A stretch of 64,000 nucleotides of DNA from Epithemia pelagica (lineage: Eukaryota; Bacillariophyta; Bacillariophyceae; Surirellales; Surirellaceae): contig OX337230.1 of NCBI GenBank assembly GCA_946965045.2, positions 4,278,001 through 4,342,000 of the forward strand. Reading direction: 5' to 3'. Position 1 is the first letter of the stretch. Every line of letters begins with the position of its first letter. The notes beneath the pieces are model-generated. The model did not search any database, had not been told where the DNA came from, and saw nothing but the letters and a program-made list of their open reading frames with translations. The position numbers and the translations under genes are program-made. This document shows positions 63,983 through 64,000 of this stretch, in pieces.

Positions 63983-64000
63983 ATGCCCAAAGCAGAAAAG
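63983..64000 (+). CDS. KIN17: KIN17 second copy, partial (window end)
   Basis: First six codons only: MPKAEK, identical to the first copy at 42784. The rest lies outside the window, so whether it is intact cannot be judged. Confidence 0.85.

Larger units (their letters stand above)
45303..64000. repeat. Segmental tandem duplication, unit 2, interrupted and running off the window
   Basis: Unit 2 repeats unit 1 in the same order: 3' flank, NOX copy C (45680-48186), promoter region (63172-63982) and KIN17 start (63983). The 14.95-kb nested retrotransposon at 48218-63171 and the 240-bp AT-rich block at 45437-45680 are additions absent from unit 1. Confidence 0.85.

Overview
This is nuclear DNA from a eukaryotic alga, almost certainly a diatom and probably a pennate one. 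The evidence is compact intergenic spacing with short GT-AG introns, a single-domain six-helix voltage-gated channel, an F-box/ankyrin protein of diatom type, a predicted-ATPase gene of the kind expanded in diatoms, and two Ty1/copia elements whose protease motifs resemble diatom CoDi elements. The species is not identified. No rRNA or tRNA genes and no CRISPR arrays were found.

Positions 1-31 kb are ordinary genic sequence: glutaryl-CoA dehydrogenase, a five-helix membrane protein, a voltage-gated cation channel, an F-box/ankyrin protein, a three-exon calcium-dependent protein kinase with an N-myristoylation start, an astacin-like zinc metalloprotease broken by two in-frame stops, a small two-exon gene ending in a CaaX box, a large disordered protein, a protein made of two copies of an unrecognised domain, and a three-exon threonyl-tRNA synthetase. 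Between them lie a TA-flanked MITE, a glutamate dehydrogenase relic, a 100-bp-arm inverted repeat and a pair of oppositely oriented 10-bp minisatellites.

Positions 31-36 kb hold a decayed AAA-ATPase/TPR-like gene. From 36 kb to the end the window is dominated by duplication. Three related NADPH-oxidase/ferric-reductase-type genes (A, B, C) lie on the minus strand. Copy A is dead: it has an internal stop, and one haem-ligand His is Tyr. Copies B and C have complete four-exon reading frames. Copy B shares a divergent promoter with a KIN17 gene, and the block NOX-B/KIN17/thioredoxin-like (about 6.0 kb, 39304-45302) is tandemly duplicated. The second block begins at 45303 and is still running at the window end, where a second KIN17 start appears at 63983.

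The second block was split by a degenerate copia element (48218-63171). That element was itself invaded by a young, intact 8384-bp copia element (54013-62396) with 783-bp LTRs that look identical, a 5-bp target duplication and an extra ORF upstream of gag-pol. The most interesting leads are the extra ORF, the internal-tRNA primer binding sites of both elements, the dated layering duplication -> insertion -> nested insertion, and the parallel decay and possible gene conversion among the NOX copies.
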